Assembly (NCBI RefSeq): GCF_030409055.1
Contig: NZ_CP116619.1
Span: 1,583,628-1,647,627 of the forward strand
Source of the DNA: Trichocoleus desertorum NBK24
Lineage (GTDB): Bacteria; Cyanobacteriota; Cyanobacteriia; FACHB-46
DNA length: 64,000 nucleotides
Reading direction: 5' to 3'
Shown: in pieces, positions 38,201 to 45,031 of the stretch
Layout: each line of letters opens with the position of its first letter
Numbering within the stretch: the first letter of the stretch is position 1
Notes under the pieces: generated by a model
What the model was told of the DNA's origin: nothing
The model's database searches: none
The model's input: the letters and a program-made list of their open reading frames with translations, nothing else
Translations under genes and position numbers: made by a program

Positions 38201-38558
38201 TGGTACCAATCAGCAGCGTGTTGCCTGTGTCGTCCACAAAGACCGATTTCTTCGTAGCAATGATGTAGGTTTCTCCACGGGTATTGGTGAAGTTTTCTTC
38301 GTTTTCCTGAGGAATACCTGTCGTGAAGGTCAGCTCATCTTGTTGCCAAAAGACCTCTGCTTGCTGTTGCGGGAAGAAATCGTAATCTGATCTACCCAGC
38401 AAAATCTCGCGGCTATGACCTAAAAATTCGCAGAAGGCATCATTGAGAAAGAGCCATCGGTGTTGACGATCCTTGATGAAAATGGGGTCAGGCATCCCAT
38501 TAATCACTTTCATCAGAAAGCTTTGGGACAAGGTTAAATCGTTTACCGAAGTCTGCAT
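35229..38558 (-). CDS. Six-PAS-domain sensor histidine kinase
   Basis: 1109 residues with no membrane segment. Six PAS/PAC units in series, starting near residues 10, 150, 310, 445, 570 and 695, several ending in D(I/A)(S/T)ERK linkers. A coiled stretch leads to the H-box LGQLVAGVAHEINNPVNFIY (His about 855), then HATPase with N-box MNILSNAIDALEEAL, DNGLGIP and GTGMGLSISYQIV. The HEINNP box and long spacer class it with light- or redox-type cyanobacterial PAS kinases. No receiver domain is fused or adjacent, so its partner is elsewhere. The sensed signal is unknown; no Cys or His marks a flavin or heme site with confidence. Confidence 0.95.
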   Translation of the reverse strand: MQTSVNDLTLSQSFLMKVINGMPDPIFIKDRQHRWLFLNDAFCEFLGHSREILLGRSDYDFFPQQQAEVFWQQDELTFTTGIPQENEENFTNTRGETYIIATKKSVFVDDTGNTLLIGTIRDISKAKRDEVVRKQIEAERQQSVDALQQREEQVRLFIEHTPAAVAMLDREMRYLMVSRRWLEDYDLGDRDIQGCCHYDLFPEVPDRWKQIHQRCLGGMVECCDEEAFLRADGTADWLKWEVRPWYDRAGEVGGLIMFTQVITKRKQAELALQQANEELEFRVEVRTAKLQQLVARLQQEICDREASEERFRAIFENSGLGIAVVGPDLKFRQANSCWQRLLGYNELELPSMTPQDLTLPEDWAIEAPLCLACIAGTRDSFQRERRFLCADSTLVWANLTVSAIRDAKGEFQFFVAMVEDITERKRAEDERQQAESERDRFFTLAGDMLGIAGVDGYFKRINPAFEQTLGYTTEELTAQPFIDFVHPEDQSTTAAEAAQLLNGKGSISFENRYRCKDGSYRWLSWTSTPYAQEGLIYATARDITERKQTEEALKASEAQYRDLVQTANCIILRWDTTGTIRFINDYGARFFGFATGELVGQNVVGTIVPETETSGRDLQMLMIAIHQHPEDYAYNENENRCQDGRRVWIAWANKPILNEHNQLVEILSVGTDATERKQTEEALRQSQKRYATLAATVPVGIFRTDAEGYCIYVNQRWCQITGLTPSTAKGSGWVGAIHPEDSDRVSLVWQQSIQAKQAFRLEYRFQRPDGSISWVFAQAVAEKGIEGEVVGYVGTVTDISERKLVEDERKQAEAQLQQQTADLAAALQELQRTQAQMVQSEKMSSLGQLVAGVAHEINNPVNFIYGNLSHARTYTQDLLGLVQLYQEHYTTPVPAIAAEAEAIDLEFLLEDLPKILDSMQVGAERIQKIVTSLRTFSRMDEAEVKAVDLHDGIDSTVMILQHRLKAKSDRVEIPVIKRYGDLPRVECYVGQLNQVFMNILSNAIDALEEALEQGKQFTPTIQIQTELTPQEAIIRITDNGLGIPAAIKQRLFDPFFTTKEVGKGTGMGLSISYQIVTEKHGGSLACISELGQETEFIITIPLHQAAHLN

Positions 38559-38705
38559 GGTTGGTAGTGCCGAGAAATCGCTAGGCGGATACTATCTCCA
38601 TAATTCCCCCTAAGTTCAAATCGGCTTACATACAGCCAAAAGAGGTAAAAAAAGCTACCCACTCATCTACTCAGAACAGCACTCCCAGTTTTTCCTACAA
38701 CAGGA

Positions 38706-39077
38706 TTAACTAGTAATCGACAAACAGTGCCAATGCTCTACACAACTCTCCCCAGTAATTTGTAAGCTCAGCAGTTGCGCTAATTGTTCGGCTTTGACCT
38801 GGTTGCCTTGCTCAAAATCGCAAACATGAATGTCAACCGTGACCTTGGCTTTCTCGGGCCAGAAGTGCAGGGCGACATGGGATTCTGCTAGCATGGCGAT
38901 CGCAGAAACGCCGTGGGGCTGAAAGGTAAACGCCAGCTCTCCCACTATCGTTAACCCGACTTGACCAACCACGCTTTGCAGCAAGCTAAGAAAATCAGCT
39001 TCTGTCCATTGGTACACAGCAGCAGCAGCCGGAAGAATTGCAGAGAGATGGTGAGAGCTAAGTGTGGAGGTGGTCAT
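38706..39077 (-). CDS. speD: S-adenosylmethionine decarboxylase (SpeD, prokaryotic type)
   Basis: 123 residues, the usual size of the small prokaryotic proenzyme. The self-cleavage site E65-S66 lies in MLAESHVALHFWPE; S66, H71 and C86 (VDIHVCDF) have the same spacing as S63, H68 and C83 of the Thermotoga enzyme. After cleavage S66 becomes the pyruvoyl cofactor and the product decarboxylated AdoMet donates aminopropyl groups in polyamine synthesis. It is the last gene of the minus-strand run 42641 to 38706 and lies 62 bp after the DUF4178 gene; the spermidine synthase-like partner is two genes upstream. Confidence 0.9.
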   Translation of the reverse strand: MTTSTLSSHHLSAILPAAAAVYQWTEADFLSLLQSVVGQVGLTIVGELAFTFQPHGVSAIAMLAESHVALHFWPEKAKVTVDIHVCDFEQGNQVKAEQLAQLLSLQITGESCVEHWHCLSITS

Positions 39078-39139
39078 GAGCGATCGCCAATCATCTATAA
39101 AAATTGGAAAAATCGAAGAAACCTAAAAACGGAAGAAAT

Positions 39140-39745
39140 CTAGACACCATAAACTCGGCGGCCATCTCCAGGTAGCAGAGTCAGAGCCGTAGGACGAATC
39201 CGAGTGCCCACTGTGATTTCCAGATCTCCTTCCCAATCTTCAACGGAGAGTACTTGATGATCAGAGGCGTCATCAGAGGCGGCGTAGTCAAAGTAACGGC
39301 ATTGTTCGGCTTGGCGATTCAGAGTAGTTCCCACACGAGTCATCCGGGCTGTGCCTGCTTCCACTTGCCGATAAGCGACACCGCCAAACGTCAGATGAGT
39401 GGGAGGAGTGCTAGGAATATCTAACCCTTGGGTTGGCTCCAAGAAATTCACTTCCACCTGATCGTCTTCTTCCACCGAGAGCCAGCGGAGGCGATCGCCG
39501 TCTTGCAGCAGGTATTCTAACCAGGTGTAGCCGTTGCTGTCGTAGGTGAGCTTGCCTTCTACGACCCAGTCGGTGCCCATGTATTGCACAATATCTCCGA
39601 CCTCTAAGGTGAAGATGGTACGAGCCAGGGAGGGTAGTTGAGCGCGATCGCCTTGGTTGGTTAAACGTCCTTGCGACTGGCGCACGACCAAAACTACACC
39701 AACTACCACCACTGCAATAACACCCAGCCAAACTAATGTGATCAT
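39140..39745 (-). CDS. DUF4178 protein with N-terminal membrane anchor
   Basis: 201 residues. One N-terminal helix (VWLGVIAVVVVGVVLVV, about 5-22), then a soluble beta domain with DUF4178 hallmarks: VGDIVQYMGTDWVVEGKLTY, GYTWLEYLLQDGDRLRWLSV and the late WEGDLEITVG block. DUF4178 genes recur beside spermidine synthase and AdoMet decarboxylase homologues in other bacteria, matching the context here. No enzymatic motif is visible. The gene starts 16 bp after the spermidine synthase-like gene, so co-expression is very likely. Confidence 0.85.
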   Translation of the reverse strand: MITLVWLGVIAVVVVGVVLVVRQSQGRLTNQGDRAQLPSLARTIFTLEVGDIVQYMGTDWVVEGKLTYDSNGYTWLEYLLQDGDRLRWLSVEEDDQVEVNFLEPTQGLDIPSTPPTHLTFGGVAYRQVEAGTARMTRVGTTLNRQAEQCRYFDYAASDDASDHQVLSVEDWEGDLEITVGTRIRPTALTLLPGDGRRVYGV

Positions 39746-39761
39746 CCTCCACCTCTCTTCC

Positions 39762-41378
39762 TTAGTGATAAGCGGCCCAACGTGGATCAGCTTGATACTT
39801 CACCAGCACTGGGTTCGCTAAGCGATTGATTTCTACGTTGCCAAGTTGCACATCTTTAGGCAGTTGAAAGAGTTGTTGCAACAGCGGCTCGGTCAAAAAC
39901 TTGGTGTCAACAGGTAACTTTAGAGTTGCCGCTTGCAAGGGGTCACGCATTGCCAAAACAAAGCCCCAAGGCCCGAAGCTGGGGACATCCGTGATGTAAG
40001 GATGCACCGATAAACCAACGGACTCCAGCGTCGCGGCAACACAGGCAAAGGCTCGCGGGGCAAAAAATGGACTCGATGCCTGCGTCACCAATACTCCAGC
40101 AGGCGCTAAGCGGGTTAATAAACGTTGATAAAAGCCTTGAGCATAGAGCTTAGCCAGCGTATCCCGGTCGGGGTCGGGAAAGTCTGCAATAATCACATCA
40201 AAGGTTTCGGGCAGGGTCGGTACGGTTAGGAAAGCATCCGCCTGTCTGACTTCTACACGCGGATCATCCAAAGCATGAGCATTGGCTTGCACGAGAAAGG
40301 GATGTCGTCGCGCCAAATTAATCACTGCTGCATCTAGGTCAACTAACAATACCCGCTCCACTTCGGGCCATTTCAGCACTTCCCGCAATGCCAAACCATC
40401 GCCTGCGCCCATGAGTAAGACCCGACGGCGATCGCGGCTGGCACTCATGGCGGGATGTACCAAGGCTTCGTGGTAGCGATACTCATCTAGAGTGGAGAAC
40501 TGCAAATCTCCATCTAGAAACAGGCGCACGTCTCCCGCTTGACGAGTCAGCACAATCCGCTGGTAAGGCGACTGGATACGGCTGATCACCGGAGCATTGT
40601 AGAGTGTGTTTTCCAAGCGATCGCCCAATGGCACAGTTAGCGGAGCCAAGGCAAAAAGGCCAAAACAAACCACTAGCCCCCAGCGCCGCCAACGTCGTAG
40701 TTGGGGAAACGTTCGACCGAGGGCAAACACCACCAGAGCAGGTAACGCCCCAATCAATGCCGCCGATGGAAACATCCCTACTGTCGGTAACAAAATCACA
40801 GGCAGCGCCAACGACCCCACCAGTGCGCCCAAGTAATCCAGCGCTAAAACCCCAGAGAGAGCATCTCGTACTCCCGCCTCTTGCTCCAAAATTCGAGTCA
40901 GCAGCGGCACTTCCAAACCTGCCAGGGTGCCCAACAGCAACGTCACTAGAAACAAGCCAATCCAGACAGGCCCGTTGACCACAAATAGAATGAACAAGCT
41001 CAGTGGCAACAGCGCACTCAGCGGGGCGATCGCGAGTTCAATCTGAGCAAAAGTATTTAAGAGTTGCTGCTGCTCCTGCCGCAGGCGATCGCTCTCTGCC
41101 TGAACTCCTACTAATTCATTGGCTGAGTCAGGAACAGCAATGAATCGGCTCAAATAAGACCCAACTCCCATTGCGGCTAAAAAGCCACCCACTGCCACCC
41201 CGTAAGCGAGTGCTTGATTGCCAACTAAGTAGCTCGCCAAAGTGCCCAGCAGCAGTTCAATCGCTAAGCCACAACTGGAAGAAATTGCCGTTGCTGCCAA
41301 CAACAAATGCCGCTGCCGCCGACTTAGGCTGAGGTTTTCTGGCTCCCCAGCCTGCATGGTCGCTTGCCCTAATACCAT
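39762..41378 (-). CDS. Membrane-fused spermidine synthase-like aminopropyltransferase
   Basis: 538 residues from ATG 41378, chosen because it begins one base after the stop of the upstream small gene; ATG 41420 would overlap that gene by 41 bp. Residues about 15-240 contain roughly seven hydrophobic helices (LLGTLASYLVGNQALAYGV, LLPLSLFILFVVNGPVWIG and others). The C-terminal half is a SpeE-type Rossmann domain: ILTRQAGDVRLFLDGDLQFS, the AdoMet motif VLLMGAGDGLALREVLKWP, VLLVDLDAAVI and the active-site strand VIIADFPDPDRDTLAKLY. It probably transfers an aminopropyl group from decarboxylated AdoMet at the membrane; the acceptor is unknown. speD lies in the same run. Confidence 0.88.
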   Translation of the reverse strand: MVLGQATMQAGEPENLSLSRRQRHLLLAATAISSSCGLAIELLLGTLASYLVGNQALAYGVAVGGFLAAMGVGSYLSRFIAVPDSANELVGVQAESDRLRQEQQQLLNTFAQIELAIAPLSALLPLSLFILFVVNGPVWIGLFLVTLLLGTLAGLEVPLLTRILEQEAGVRDALSGVLALDYLGALVGSLALPVILLPTVGMFPSAALIGALPALVVFALGRTFPQLRRWRRWGLVVCFGLFALAPLTVPLGDRLENTLYNAPVISRIQSPYQRIVLTRQAGDVRLFLDGDLQFSTLDEYRYHEALVHPAMSASRDRRRVLLMGAGDGLALREVLKWPEVERVLLVDLDAAVINLARRHPFLVQANAHALDDPRVEVRQADAFLTVPTLPETFDVIIADFPDPDRDTLAKLYAQGFYQRLLTRLAPAGVLVTQASSPFFAPRAFACVAATLESVGLSVHPYITDVPSFGPWGFVLAMRDPLQAATLKLPVDTKFLTEPLLQQLFQLPKDVQLGNVEINRLANPVLVKYQADPRWAAYH

Positions 41379-41379
41379 T

Positions 41380-41607
41380 TTATTTGCCTGCTCCAGGTCC
41401 ACCCCCACGAAACTCACCATAGCTAGTGCGTTCGGGGCCAGGAATCCAAGTGCGGTTGTGGTAGCGACCCGATAAACTGGTGCCGTAACGGGGCCAATAC
41501 ATCGGTTGCCGTTCTTCTCGGAGGTGTAGCGAGGAACTTTGGGTGTACCCAGCAGTAAGAGTAATGCCTGTAACTAGGAGAGACGCGATCGCAAATGCAG
41601 GAGTCAT
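41380..41607 (-). CDS. Small secreted protein in the polyamine cluster
   Basis: 75 residues from ATG 41607. Hydrophobic signal-like N terminus (MTPAFAIASLLVTGITLTAG) followed by a Tyr/Arg/Gly-rich tail of about 55 residues containing PMYWPRYGTSLSGRYH and ending GGGPGAGK. No cysteine follows the signal, so it is not an obvious lipoprotein. It sits between the two-TM protein gene (44 bp upstream) and the spermidine synthase-like gene (1 bp downstream). Position argues that it is real and belongs to the operon. Family not recognised; a second frame over the same bases lacks a signal peptide and is rejected. Confidence 0.6.
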   Translation of the reverse strand: MTPAFAIASLLVTGITLTAGYTQSSSLHLREERQPMYWPRYGTSLSGRYHNRTWIPGPERTSYGEFRGGGPGAGK

Positions 41608-41651
41608 AATGCACAATCTCTAACTTGCAAAAAATATCTACAGGAACTCGG

Positions 41652-42641
41652 TCAAGTCGTCTTCAGGTGAATCACCTCAGGCAAGCCCAAAGTTTTGGCT
41701 CCGTCCCTTACCGCTAATGTGGTTTTATCAATCGGGCCGTCGGGAACCACTTCGGCGTAGAAACCATAGGAACTGCGTGGCTCTAGTAGAAAGAACAGGG
41801 TGAGGGTGCCAGTGCCTTCATCTACTTTGCCGTTTTCTTTGGACAAGCTGAGATTGACTGGAAACGAATTGGTATAGATCTGCTCACCATTCTGGTCTTT
41901 GACAAACAACTCGACTTGCAACGCTTCCGGAGAAGTTTCGTCAGAGGTAATGTCCACGGTGACCCGCACCAGGCGATCGCTCCCACCCATCACCCCGCGA
42001 TCGCCCACATCGCTGTCTGGGATAGTTTTTTCGATGACCTGAGCACCTGTAAGCGGAACAGCGATTAGCGACAACAGAGCTAAGCTGGCAGTGCCGATTA
42101 ATCCAGCCCAGAGATAGCGGCCATCCACCACCCCATTCTGTACCGTGACTGTGATCGGCACAGGTTGATCAATTTCTTGCCCAGAGGTGCTGGTATAGTC
42201 CAAAACCTGAATGGCGATCGTAATGGGTTCGGATTGGTTAGGGCGCACATCCAGACCACCTGACAAATCCGACTCTTGCCAAGTACCTGATTCGCCTTCT
42301 TCACTCCAGGTGCCCGACTCATTCCAGGCTTGCTTAATACCGCTCGCAAGTAAGTTACCTTGGCGATCGCGCAGTTGGATTTCGTAAGTAACCCAATGAT
42401 TGTCTGGAACTATAGCTTCGGTCTCGATTCGCAAAGCTCCAATCGGTGTTTTTTCGACCTGAATGGGTTGGAGTTCTGCCGCTTCCTCTGGGTCTACATT
42501 CAGGCTAGTGGCGAGCAACGTCTTGCCGACAAAACCAGCATTGATTAACCCCAGCAACATCACTACCGCTGTCGCCAAGGTTAAGTAAGGCCAAGGGTCT
42601 ATAAAGCGGCCCATCCGCTGGGTTTGTACTTGTACAGACAT
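41652..42641 (-). CDS. Two-TM membrane protein of the polyamine cluster
   Basis: 329 residues. Helix 1 at about 19-40, a beta-rich domain of about 130 residues with the acidic segment GTWSEEGESGTWQESDL, helix 2 at about 176-198, then a second beta domain (RLVRVTVDITSDETSPEALQ to RSSYGFYAEVVPD). The sequence right after helix 2 (PDSDVGDRGVMGGSDRL) looks highly constrained. No enzymatic motif. It is the first gene of the run that continues with the small secreted protein, the spermidine synthase-like enzyme, DUF4178 and SpeD. Function unknown; an envelope component acting with the aminopropyltransferase is inference. Confidence 0.75.
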   Translation of the reverse strand: MSVQVQTQRMGRFIDPWPYLTLATAVVMLLGLINAGFVGKTLLATSLNVDPEEAAELQPIQVEKTPIGALRIETEAIVPDNHWVTYEIQLRDRQGNLLASGIKQAWNESGTWSEEGESGTWQESDLSGGLDVRPNQSEPITIAIQVLDYTSTSGQEIDQPVPITVTVQNGVVDGRYLWAGLIGTASLALLSLIAVPLTGAQVIEKTIPDSDVGDRGVMGGSDRLVRVTVDITSDETSPEALQVELFVKDQNGEQIYTNSFPVNLSLSKENGKVDEGTGTLTLFFLLEPRSSYGFYAEVVPDGPIDKTTLAVRDGAKTLGLPEVIHLKTT

Positions 42642-42820
42642 AAGCTTTCCTCAACTTGCAGTGATTCACCAAGGCCACTCAAGCACTCCACGCTAAAGCA
42701 CCCCAGTAAAATCTAGAGTTCCCAGCCGAAATGCTGCTTACTAATAGTGCCAATACATTTTCAGTAGCCCAATTTCCGCAATTCCCCAGTGAAGCGGAAG
42801 AGAATGCGACTAGCAGCTAG

Positions 42821-43564
42821 CTAAGGAAGGTAATCACTTTTTAGGCTCAATAGGCGACTAAATTCCTTTTTGACTGCCTTGTAACACTCGCAGGCTGATG
42901 CTTCTAGCCGTTCGCGGTCTAGAATCCGAATCTTGCCGCGACTGTAGGTAATCAACTGCTCTTGCTGGAGCTGTAGAGCTGCTTCTGTCACTCCGGAGCG
43001 CCTCACTCCTAACATCGTTGCCAAGAACTCCTGAGTTAAAGCCAACTCGTCTGAACCCACCCCATCACTACTCATCAGTAGCCAGCGACAGAGCCGCGTT
43101 TTTATGGCGTGATGGCGGTTACAAGCGGCTGATTGGGAAGCAACAACCAGGACGGTGTGGGTATAACGGTGAATCAGGTCATAGAAGTCTCCTCGGCGAT
43201 CGAAGGCCGCTTTGGCAATGTCTGACCTAACTCGTATGCCCTGCCCAGGAATCTGGACCATGTTCTGCATCGGAGTGATACCCGCATCCAAGAAGACAGG
43301 TAAACCCACAACGCCTTCACAGCCAACCGAACCAGACTCTATACTTGCTCCATCCTCCAACACTGTCACCAAAGAAGCGAGTGCCGTAGTTGGAAAGTAG
43401 ACGTCGGGAATCGGCTCGTAGGGCAAGATCAGCGGTTGACCATGAGTCAGCTCCACCTCTTCTAGATGAGGACGCAGAAATTCCAGCTCTTCACTGGCTA
43501 ATCTAGCCAACAAGCGATTTTTGATTTGCTGTCCTCTTAATAGTCGATTTGATGTTAAGTCCAT
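42821..43564 (-). CDS. Crp/Fnr family transcriptional regulator
   Basis: 247 residues. N-terminal cyclic-nucleotide-binding-type beta roll (about 20-140; YEPIPDVYFPTTALASLVTV, ESGSVGCEGVVGLPVFL) and a C-terminal HTH (about 165-230; LALTQEFLATMLGVRRSGVT with recognition helix RRSGVTEAALQLQQ). The Fnr iron-sulfur cysteine pattern is absent, and no canonical cAMP-binding Arg-Ser pair is obvious. The C-terminal CECYKAVKKEF tail defines a common subgroup of unknown ligand. It lies upstream of, and co-oriented with, the polyamine cluster (179 bp), so it may control it. An inverted repeat at 43617-43641 precedes the gene. Confidence 0.9.
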   Translation of the reverse strand: MDLTSNRLLRGQQIKNRLLARLASEELEFLRPHLEEVELTHGQPLILPYEPIPDVYFPTTALASLVTVLEDGASIESGSVGCEGVVGLPVFLDAGITPMQNMVQIPGQGIRVRSDIAKAAFDRRGDFYDLIHRYTHTVLVVASQSAACNRHHAIKTRLCRWLLMSSDGVGSDELALTQEFLATMLGVRRSGVTEAALQLQQEQLITYSRGKIRILDRERLEASACECYKAVKKEFSRLLSLKSDYLP

Positions 43565-43616
43565 CTGGCTTTATAGATAGAAGAGTGACAGGCCATTAAA
43601 CGCAGCTAAGTTGAGA

Positions 43617-43641
43617 ACTTTGAACCATTTGAATTCAAAGT
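43617..43641. promoter_or_regulatory. Inverted repeat upstream of the Crp/Fnr gene
   Basis: ACTTTGAA (43617-43624) and TTCAAAGT (43634-43641) are perfect inverted 8-mers with a 9-nt spacer, 53 bp upstream of the start codon. It could be an operator or a leader hairpin. Confidence 0.4.
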
Positions 43642-43841
43642 GGTCTTTAAGCTATCAAACTCTACTGGGAACTAAATAACCCCGCCGAAGCAGGTATTCC
43701 CAACTCTTACTTTAACTAGCTATCACAACAAAACTGGCTCTGGTACGATTGCAGCCTGTGTGATCGCCCATACAGTCTTATAATTAAGTCTACAGCGACT
43801 CAGTAGTTCGATCGACTACTACAGCCCTCCTAGGCACGTCC

Positions 43842-44228
43842 CTAAAATGACCTCGGTTCTATGCAGGAATTTTGGTGCAGAATCAACCGATTACCTTCTG
43901 GATCGTAGGCATAGATTTCACGACCATGAGTAGTCACAATGATTTCACCTGGCGGAGGAGCGGCGATCGCTTCTAGATGAGAAATCGCTGCTTCTAAATC
44001 TTCCACTTCCAGACACAGGCTCATACCACTATGCTCTGGAGATTGAAACTCTGGCTGATGGCTAGTTTTCGGCTGAAAAATTCCTAGTCTTAAGCCAGGA
44101 AGCTGAAACTCGGCGTAGCTATTAGGCAGGTGCAGGTAAGGGCGTTGCTGTAAGAGTTGGCAATAGAACTCCAGCAAGCGATCGAAATTAGTCGCAGCGA
44201 TCGTAACCCAAGCAGTTTGACAACGCAT
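43842..44228 (-). CDS. VOC superfamily (glyoxalase-like) protein
   Basis: 128 residues starting MRCQTAWVTIAATNFDRLLEFY. Two beta-alpha-beta-beta-beta modules are visible (residues about 5-60 and 68-120), the second ending IYAYDPEGNRLILHQ, the usual VOC C-terminal motif. The metal ligands are not all clear: the first-module His position is Thr, so catalysis of the classical kind is uncertain. Not closely similar to the VOC protein at 4742. It stands alone, separated from the hemerythrin gene by a terminator-like hairpin. Confidence 0.8.
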   Translation of the reverse strand: MRCQTAWVTIAATNFDRLLEFYCQLLQQRPYLHLPNSYAEFQLPGLRLGIFQPKTSHQPEFQSPEHSGMSLCLEVEDLEAAISHLEAIAAPPPGEIIVTTHGREIYAYDPEGNRLILHQNSCIEPRSF

Positions 44229-44284
44229 GATACTTTTGTTGATGACCCAAGCTTTGAATCGTATAAGTGCGATCGTGGCTTTTT

Positions 44285-44329
44285 CATAAAATAAACCGCA
44301 CGAGGCGTTAAGTTTAACGCTTCATACGG
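44285..44329 (-). terminator. Probable terminator of the hemerythrin gene (minus strand)
   Basis: GCGTTAA (44305-44311) and TTAACGC (44314-44320), extended by GAG/TTC with one wobble and an outer CCG/CGG pairing. Read on the minus strand it is followed by TTTATTTTAT. It lies about 100 bp after the hemerythrin stop. Confidence 0.6.
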
Positions 44330-44432
44330 CGAACAATATCAAGCTAGATTACTAAACGGCCAAAATCTTTGCTGGGTTTCAGCTCGGATGATTAGCTAAG
44401 CGATCGCCCCTTGAACCAGCAGGCCAGCCGAG

Positions 44433-44909
44433 CTAGAGGGATGCCGCTTCCACAACCTCATCTTCTAATTTAGTTTTAGCTTGCTGAAATTCTTGACCGA
44501 GTTGCTTGAGCTGCTGCTCATCCATGCAGTCTCGCGCCGCCTCAAATATTTCAGACTCTTCTTCCTGCACATGATGCAGAACCGCTTTCTTCAATTCCGC
44601 AATTTTCGCCTTAAATTCAGGTAGGTCAGGGCTGAGGGCTTTAATTTCTTCTAGAAGTGCAGCCGCCTCTCCATGCTCCGATTCCGCTTCCTCAATCATT
44701 TCGTCCGTATCTTCATATTCTCTTAGCCCCGGATAGAAGACGAGTTCCTCAGCGCGAGAATGTAGATTGAGTTCTTTATAGAGTTGGTTAAAGAGTTGGT
44801 ACAACTGCCCTAAATTAGCTGCACTCTCGATTTTAGAAAAGAGCTGCTCAACTTCGCGGTGATCCGTTGCGATCAATTCCAAAATGTCTTGGTTCTTGCC
44901 CTTGGCCAT
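44433..44909 (-). CDS. Hemerythrin HHE-domain protein
   Basis: 158 residues. Four-helix HHE domain with all expected ligands: H17 (ATDHREVEQLF), H50 and E54 (LHSRAEELVFYP), H79 (SEHGEAAALL), and a His with following Glu in LHHVQEEESEIF (about 113-117). It should bind a diiron centre and O2, NO or iron; role unknown. I start at ATG 44909, with AGGAG about 10 nt upstream. A longer start at 44963 would run through the terminator hairpin at 44941-44977 and is rejected. It is 32 bp downstream of that terminator, after the larger hemerythrin gene. Confidence 0.9.
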   Translation of the reverse strand: MAKGKNQDILELIATDHREVEQLFSKIESAANLGQLYQLFNQLYKELNLHSRAEELVFYPGLREYEDTDEMIEEAESEHGEAAALLEEIKALSPDLPEFKAKIAELKKAVLHHVQEEESEIFEAARDCMDEQQLKQLGQEFQQAKTKLEDEVVEAASL

Positions 44910-44940
44910 CGTTTGCAACTCCTTGGGTGTTGCGACTTGC

Positions 44941-44977
44941 AAAATTGAGAAAATTCCCACCACCGGAGTGGTGGGAA
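44941..44977 (-). terminator. Strong rho-independent terminator between hemerythrin genes (minus strand)
   Basis: TTCCCACCAC (44954-44963) and GTGGTGGGAA (44968-44977) form a perfect 10-bp stem with a 4-nt loop. On the minus strand TTTTCTCAATTTTG follows. It lies 54 bp after the 347-residue hemerythrin gene and just before the next hemerythrin start. Confidence 0.85.
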
Positions 44978-45031
44978 CGTTGAGGTTATTGAGGTTTGCT
45001 ATACAGGTGATATTTCAAATGCAACCAATAA

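Noticed and set aside
41423-41614. 63-codon alternative frame over the small secreted gene of the polyamine cluster
   Set aside because: The other frame has a signal peptide and couples to the next gene by one base. This one is Cys/His/Pro-rich with no hydrophobic start.
44910-44963. N-terminal extension of the small hemerythrin to 44963
   Set aside because: It would be translated across a strong terminator hairpin and lacks a ribosome site. ATG 44909 has AGGAG upstream.
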